From: an uncultured Lactobacillus sp.
GTDB taxonomy: Bacteria; Bacillota; Bacilli; Lactobacillales; Lactobacillaceae
Length of the DNA stretch: 64,000 bases
Direction: 5' to 3'
Assembly (NCBI GenBank): GCA_937874185.1
Contig: CALNAK010000021.1
Span: 372,001-436,000 of the forward strand
Part shown: positions 59,462 to 64,000 of the stretch, in pieces
Numbering within the stretch: position 1 is the stretch's first letter
Layout of the letters: each line of letters opens with the position of its first letter
The notes under the pieces: model-generated
What the model was told of the DNA's origin: nothing
Databases searched by the model: none
What the model saw: only the letters and a program-made list of their open reading frames with translations
Position numbers and translations under genes: made by a program

Positions 59462-61951
59462 ATGAGAAAAAATAAATTTATTGCACATTATTTAGCAATT
59501 ATCTTTTTAATTTGTTTAGCTTTCATATTTATCGGAGGGAAAACAGTTAATGCCGCGACAACTATTTCACCGAAAGATTTCGATGACGGATTAACTGGTT
59601 GGTGGGAACCTTCCAGCCGCACATCACAAATGCAGGAAATACCCATCGGTCCGGATTTAAAACTAGGTTATACCTTTGGATTAGCCCAGAATACAACCGG
59701 ACAAGTTCGTGCTGGACTAGATAGCACGGTCGCCGATGAATCGTCTAGTACTAGTGCTAATAACGTTGCTTATTCAAAAATGAACGTTTTCCTCGATGTT
59801 GCCGGAACTTACTATAGTTCTGCCTTCCAAACTGGGTTCAGCTCTGCCCTAAGTGCCCCGGGCCAAGTTTCACTGACTTCACCAAACTTTTTGATAGCAC
59901 CAAGTAATACTACAAAACCAGTTTTAGCTGCTCCATTCTCAATTTTAGGGACTGGATCTAAATCTACTGGTAATTACAATAACGTTGGATTAACCAATAA
60001 ACATTATTACGTGACGACTGACCCAGATGGTCATTTAGCTTTCAAAATTGTTGGTGATTTTAATCGTGCAGGTTCTTCAAGTTACGGAAATGGGACATAC
60101 TCTATGGAAGTCGAAATTCTACTAAGAGCTTCACCAACGAATTCTGCCATTGTTCAACGTGAAATGTATGTTAAAAATACCGAAAATGTTTCTCAATCAT
60201 TCACGACTCTATTTGGAGAAGATACAAAATTAGGTAGTAGTAGTAGTTCCAGTAGTTCAATTCCTGATCAAGTTCCAATCTACGATCTTGGTAATAAACA
60301 AGGAATCTTCATTACCAACTCTGACGCAGAAGCCGGAACCTATCGTCTAATGATCACAAATCAAATGCCGGATGGATTCCAATCTTATAATGGTCAAGCT
60401 TACACAAGTAGTGGTTCAGGTAATAATTGGGCCAAGGGGCTTTCCGGTGAAGTAGTTTCCGGTACCGGTGCTGAGATACACAACTATGCTAATGCCTACC
60501 CATTATTAGGTGTATCTGTTACGGCTGATAGTTCATACGTCTTGAAATGGAAACCTACTACTTTAGCACCTGGACAAACAGCCCATTTCGGTTCAACGAT
60601 GGGTGTCACTGCTAAACCATATTCAATTCCAACAGCCACCAAGACTTATACGAATGAATCCCGGACTGACGGTATCAATAAGTCCGGTAACAAACTGAAA
60701 TTTACACTAAAAATGGTCAATAATGGATACGGGGCTGCATGGAATTTCAAACAAATTAACGATACCTTGCCTAAAGGCTTACAAATTGATACATCAAGTA
60801 TTAGACGTTCATTCGATGGTGGTGCAACTGAAGTTGTTGATCCAACCGATTATGATCAATCAACTCGCCAATTAACTGTACCAATGCCATATCAATTGAC
60901 CGATGATCAATCCGCAACTGTAACGTTTGAGGCCACTATCACTAATGACGCTAATGATACTAATAGTATTGTAAATGTTATCAATACTGGTGAGTTCGAG
61001 GGTTCTGATGCCAAGATATCACCTAATAAAGTTGATACCTTCAAGGTAGCTGCAACGATTCCAGTCTCACCTCCAGATTTCAGTTATACCTTTACCAAAC
61101 AAGTAAAAAATATATCAAACAATGAAACTGAATTTCATGATAGTACTACTGCTAAAAAAGGTGACATTGTTGATTACTACATTGATTTTTCCGTAAAAGG
61201 TGGACAAGATACACTTAAAGACGGTTCTCAATTTAGTGATGAATTACCAGATGGAATTACTCGAGATGGTATGGGAAATGCTCAAATCAAAGGACCCGGT
61301 GACTCAAGTCCTTATGGTTCCAGTCAGATAAATACAAGAGTTAATGCTATCGGTAATAACCAAAATTTGACCGTTGAATTTAAAGCTAAAGTTACCGCCA
61401 ATTCTGTCAATGTCGTAACTAATAATGCCAAAATGGTTGGAACAACTACTGGTAATGTCGCATTAGATGTTTTATCTAATAATTCCGATTTGAATATTCA
61501 AAAGGTTGATGCAATTACTTCAGTCCCAACCTCAATTGATTTCGGTTCCACTAATTTATCTGGAAAAACTAAAATATTAAATAATGTTAGTACCACTGGG
61601 GAATTAATTGTGACACATCCCGATAGCAATAATTTCAATATCAACGTTTCTTACGATAATGATAATGCAGATAGTCAGATGAAAGATAGCCAAGGAAACA
61701 CCTTGCCTACTGATGATTCAGGTCTTATCTTTATCAGACAAAGAGACAACGCTGACACTGATCTCGGAACTTGGAAGCCACTTCTACCCGATGGAACGCC
61801 AATTCAGAGCACCCCATTTACTGGTAATAAAGAAACGCTCAATCTAACTAATTATATTGGAGTTAATAATTGGCAAATTAAATTATCCCCAAATACCGAA
61901 TCAGGTGTTTATAACGGAACAGTTACTTGGTCCATGGTTGAATCAGAATAA
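59462..61951 (+). CDS. Surface protein of WxL type, tandem copy 2
   Basis: An 829-residue exported protein, same layout and length as the upstream copy: signal peptide ending VNA, N-terminal domain with the shared motifs AYSKMNVFL, NSAIVQREMYVKN, FGEDTKLG and YDLGNKQGIFI, DUF11-like repeats (PKGLQIDTSSI, LPDGITRDG) and C-terminal NNWQIKLS then VYNGTVTWSM. The WxL motifs are diverged (WQI and WSM). The pair reflects tandem duplication followed by divergence. Start follows GGGGATATTAAA. Confidence 0.75.
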   Translation: MRKNKFIAHYLAIIFLICLAFIFIGGKTVNAATTISPKDFDDGLTGWWEPSSRTSQMQEIPIGPDLKLGYTFGLAQNTTGQVRAGLDSTVADESSSTSANNVAYSKMNVFLDVAGTYYSSAFQTGFSSALSAPGQVSLTSPNFLIAPSNTTKPVLAAPFSILGTGSKSTGNYNNVGLTNKHYYVTTDPDGHLAFKIVGDFNRAGSSSYGNGTYSMEVEILLRASPTNSAIVQREMYVKNTENVSQSFTTLFGEDTKLGSSSSSSSSIPDQVPIYDLGNKQGIFITNSDAEAGTYRLMITNQMPDGFQSYNGQAYTSSGSGNNWAKGLSGEVVSGTGAEIHNYANAYPLLGVSVTADSSYVLKWKPTTLAPGQTAHFGSTMGVTAKPYSIPTATKTYTNESRTDGINKSGNKLKFTLKMVNNGYGAAWNFKQINDTLPKGLQIDTSSIRRSFDGGATEVVDPTDYDQSTRQLTVPMPYQLTDDQSATVTFEATITNDANDTNSIVNVINTGEFEGSDAKISPNKVDTFKVAATIPVSPPDFSYTFTKQVKNISNNETEFHDSTTAKKGDIVDYYIDFSVKGGQDTLKDGSQFSDELPDGITRDGMGNAQIKGPGDSSPYGSSQINTRVNAIGNNQNLTVEFKAKVTANSVNVVTNNAKMVGTTTGNVALDVLSNNSDLNIQKVDAITSVPTSIDFGSTNLSGKTKILNNVSTTGELIVTHPDSNNFNINVSYDNDNADSQMKDSQGNTLPTDDSGLIFIRQRDNADTDLGTWKPLLPDGTPIQSTPFTGNKETLNLTNYIGVNNWQIKLSPNTESGVYNGTVTWSMVESE

Positions 61952-62059
61952 CGTTTCCGCCGTAAAATCGTTAACTTAAAAGTATTAAGTTTCCTTAATA
62001 ATAAGTTCACATACTCAATAATTTGGTATTCTAAGTGTCGTAGGAATCAGTTGTTTTTA

Positions 62060-62099
62060 TAAAAAAAGTCGTTCACATTTTATGTGAGCGACTTTTTCT
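62060..62099. terminator. Bidirectional terminator
   Basis: AAAAAGTCGTTCACAT and ATGTGAGCGACTTTTT form a stem between the second surface-protein gene and the convergent GNAT gene. Confidence 0.85.
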
Positions 62100-62100
62100 T

Positions 62101-62739
62101 TTAGATGGCCTTTGATAGGACCCAATCATTTACATCCCCTTGACTCAAGTTAACTTTTTTAACTGAGCGAACGGAGAAATTATTCTTCTTATAAAATTTA
62201 ACATTCTTTTTTGTATTAGTTTCAAGAATGATGTTGCGATAACCAATCCTTCTAACATAAGGACTAATATGGTTATTTAACATCTTGCTACCGATACCTT
62301 GGCCACGTAAACTTTTGTCTACGGCTAAGTATTCAACGGCACACTTCTTTTTACCCTTGACCTTATCGAAAAGATCTTCAAACTTAAAGATATCGAATGC
62401 ATTGAAACCATTGAATCCGTTCTTGAGAATTTCAGGTATCAATTTCAAACCATCCATTGATAGATAGTCCCAATTGCTAATCTGACGACCTTGATTGAAT
62501 TCAATTAGAGCAACTGCTCTAGGCTTACCCTTTCCGTCAGCTCCAACATAAACCAAACCTTTTTTCATGAATACATTAACTTCAAGCGCAAAATACTTAC
62601 GTAATAATCTGTCAAACTTTGCACTAGAACGAAATTCTTGTTGGAACATGTTCTTAGTTGTTATGTATTCCTTAAATGAATCTACTAGTAAATTTATTAT
62701 CTGGGGTTTATCACTGTTTAACCCACTCCGAAAATCCAA
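62101..62739 (-). CDS. GNAT-family N-acetyltransferase
   Basis: A 212-residue acetyltransferase. Acetyl-CoA binding motif A is EYLAVDKSLRGQGIGSKMLNNHI (R-x-x-G-x-G/A) at about 140-160, followed by the motif B strand IILETNTKKNVKFYKKNNF. Substrate unknown. Start follows AGGAGG (62757-62750 region). It is divergent from the MFS pump at 63042. Confidence 0.85.
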   Translation of the reverse strand: MDFRSGLNSDKPQIINLLVDSFKEYITTKNMFQQEFRSSAKFDRLLRKYFALEVNVFMKKGLVYVGADGKGKPRAVALIEFNQGRQISNWDYLSMDGLKLIPEILKNGFNGFNAFDIFKFEDLFDKVKGKKKCAVEYLAVDKSLRGQGIGSKMLNNHISPYVRRIGYRNIILETNTKKNVKFYKKNNFSVRSVKKVNLSQGDVNDWVLSKAI

Positions 62740-62897
62740 AATATGACCTCCTTTAATCAGTCATACTCATATCATAGTCACTTCTATACTGATTGTCCAT
62801 ATCTACGTACTTTTTATATGCCAAACGGATAAAATATAATAAAATTATATAATCTTTTTACGTTACAAACTATTAGACTTTAATATAAAAACATAGT

Positions 62898-62945
62898 ATG
62901 CTTGTCAGTAATGTAATTCTAAGTTCATCACTAGCCGATATCTAA
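62898..62945 (+). CDS. Possible leader peptide
   Basis: A 15-codon ORF, MLVSNVILSSSLADI, from ATG 62898 to TAA 62943-62945. It covers the possible antiterminator arm (62915-62923) and ends inside the 5' arm of the first terminator. No ribosome site is visible and the upstream -10-like TAATAT gives it an almost leaderless start, so its translation is only a possibility. Confidence 0.35.
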   Translation: MLVSNVILSSSLADI

Positions 62946-62975
62946 GTCCTCTTAGAATATCGGTTTTATTATTTT
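62935..62975 (+). terminator. First leader terminator
   Basis: CCGATATCTAAG and CTTAGAATATCGG form a 12-bp stem with loop TCCT, followed by TTTTATTATTTTT. Confidence 0.75.
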
Positions 62976-62977
62976 TA

Positions 62978-63009
62978 ACTACCGTCAATAGGCAGATGGT
63001 AGTTTTTTT
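62978..63009 (+). terminator. Second leader terminator
   Basis: AACTACC and GGTAGTT form a stem around GTCAATAGGCAGAT and run into TTTTTTT. It ends about 20 bases before the ribosome site. Confidence 0.7.
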
Positions 63010-63041
63010 GAACTGAAAATTAGCTAATAAGGAGGGGAAAT

Positions 63042-64000
63042 ATGGGGAAGAATAGAAAATCTATCTATATCTTAGTTTTTAGTAACTTTTTAATCTGTCT
63101 AGGTATTGGACTTGTCATACCTGTCACACCATTCATCAAGAATGAATATCACTTTACGACATCTCAAATGGGGGTTATGACTTCACTCTTTGCCTTTGCG
63201 CAATTTGTGGCATCACCGATTGTTGGTAAAATGTCTGACAAAATTGGTCGTAAACCAGTCATTGTTTTCGGACTATTCACATATATGATTTCCGAATTTA
63301 TTTTCGCAATGGCTACTACCCTACCAATCTTCAATATTTCTCGTATTATTGGTGGTTTATCAGCTGCAATGGTTATCCCTACTTCGATGGCCTTAGGTTC
63401 AGATCTGACTACGTTAAAAGATCGTGCTAAAGTCATTGGTTGGTTATCTGCCGCCTTCAGTGGTGGTCTAATCTTGGGGCCAGGACTTGGTGGTATCTTA
63501 GCTGGTATCAGTTATAAAACACCATTCTGGGTTGCTGGTGTCTTGAGTATTACCAGCGCCATCTTCACCCAAATCTTCTTGAAAGAGGATAAGGAAGTTC
63601 TTGAAGTTGAGGAAGCTGAGGCCGAACAAAAAGCTGCTGAAAAAGGGTCAATTAGATCCATTTTGACTGGTCCTATGGTGATGCTTTTTGGAATGATCTT
63701 AGTATCATCATTTGGACTCCAAGGATTCGAAAGTATCTATAGTATTTATGTTAACCAAGTATTTAATTTCGGTTTAAGTACGATTGCATTAGTTCTGACT
63801 TTGAATGGAATCATCTCTTTGATTTTACAAGTGGCCGCATTCAATTGGATCATCAACAAAATTGGTGAAATGCGTTTGATCAGTATCGCCTTTTTGTTGA
63901 GTGCTATCTGCGTTTTCTGGATCACCCAGGCACATACTCATATTGAAGTTATCGTTGCAACGTTGGTTATCTTCTCATCATTTGATTTGTTGAGACCGGC
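63042..64000 (+). CDS. MFS drug transporter, 3' end outside the window
   Basis: The first 319 codons of a 12-TM major facilitator. Motif A is GKMSDKIGRKPVIVFGLF at about residue 65, with other features of the NorA/Bmr-type multidrug exporters (IPVTPFI in TM1, GPGLGGILAG in TM5). A Glu/Ala-rich cytoplasmic loop (EVLEVEEAEAEQKAAEKG) separates halves. It likely exports drugs or amphipaths. Start follows AAGGAGGGG by 7 bases. The leader carries two terminators, so induction by a ligand is likely. Confidence 0.88.
   Translation, partial: MGKNRKSIYILVFSNFLICLGIGLVIPVTPFIKNEYHFTTSQMGVMTSLFAFAQFVASPIVGKMSDKIGRKPVIVFGLFTYMISEFIFAMATTLPIFNISRIIGGLSAAMVIPTSMALGSDLTTLKDRAKVIGWLSAAFSGGLILGPGLGGILAGISYKTPFWVAGVLSITSAIFTQIFLKEDKEVLEVEEAEAEQKAAEKGSIRSILTGPMVMLFGMILVSSFGLQGFESIYSIYVNQVFNFGLSTIALVLTLNGIISLILQVAAFNWIINKIGEMRLISIAFLLSAICVFWITQAHTHIEVIVATLVIFSSFDLLRP

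Larger units (their letters stand above)
62740..63041 (+). other. Leader region of the MFS gene with tandem hairpins
   Basis: About 300 bases holding a leader peptide candidate, two terminator hairpins, and an antiterminator arm, listed separately. Nothing else is evident. Confidence 0.6.

Overview
The window is low-GC, densely coded Firmicutes DNA. The two-TM PspC pair, SLAP and WxL-type surface proteins, a gallate-decarboxylase-type lpd operon, met T-boxes and a tmRNA tag AKNNNSYALAA point to a Lactobacillaceae chromosome. A Companilactobacillus-like species is my best guess, from general resemblance only. No tRNA, rRNA, CRISPR array or intact insertion sequence was seen.

Layout. 1-5.3 kb: palindromic repeat, GyrI-like protein, OmpR-type two-component system, HAD phosphatase, quinone-reductase-like dehydrogenase. 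5.3-17.7 kb: tandem palindromic repeats, a secreted 3D-domain protein, FMN reductase, a domain-swapped GH3 beta-glucosidase, YfhO, PAP2 phosphatase, DedA, a second two-component system preceded by a small membrane protein, and CoaBC. 18-24.2 kb: a Ser/Thr-rich MucBP/SLAP surface protein, the lpdC-lpdB-lpdD decarboxylase operon and a matrixin-like protease. 24.2-31.6 kb: decayed coding DNA, UvrD-like helicase, LysR regulator, HAD phosphatase, PspC pair, an RRNPP-type regulator and a membrane protein. 31.8-38.3 kb: a methionine uptake locus (metQ, M20 peptidase, metN, metI, metQ2, metQ3) with two complete Met T-boxes and a third truncated one. 38.6-41.0 kb: repeats, LysM-3D protein, YitT, DUF3862-like protein.

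41.2-43.0 kb is ssrA followed by decayed genes, including a frameshifted phage terminase small-subunit fragment, and a TIR/deoxyribosyltransferase-like possible defence gene. 43.2-50.7 kb is a complete eight-gene counterpart of the uncharacterised E. coli yhfSTUVWXYZ locus, in a different order and translationally coupled. 51-64 kb holds an SLAP-NlpC/P60 hydrolase, an unlisted cysteine-rich 52-residue peptide, an MFS pump behind a promoter-terminator leader, an ArsR-CDF pair, two tandem ~828-residue surface proteins, a GNAT enzyme and a truncated MFS pump behind a tandem-hairpin leader with a possible leader peptide.

Recurring themes are cell-surface proteins, transport controlled by RNA leaders, and a dispersed palindromic repeat family that sits just past the stop codons of both 3D-domain genes. 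All family assignments are from reading motifs; no database search was run.
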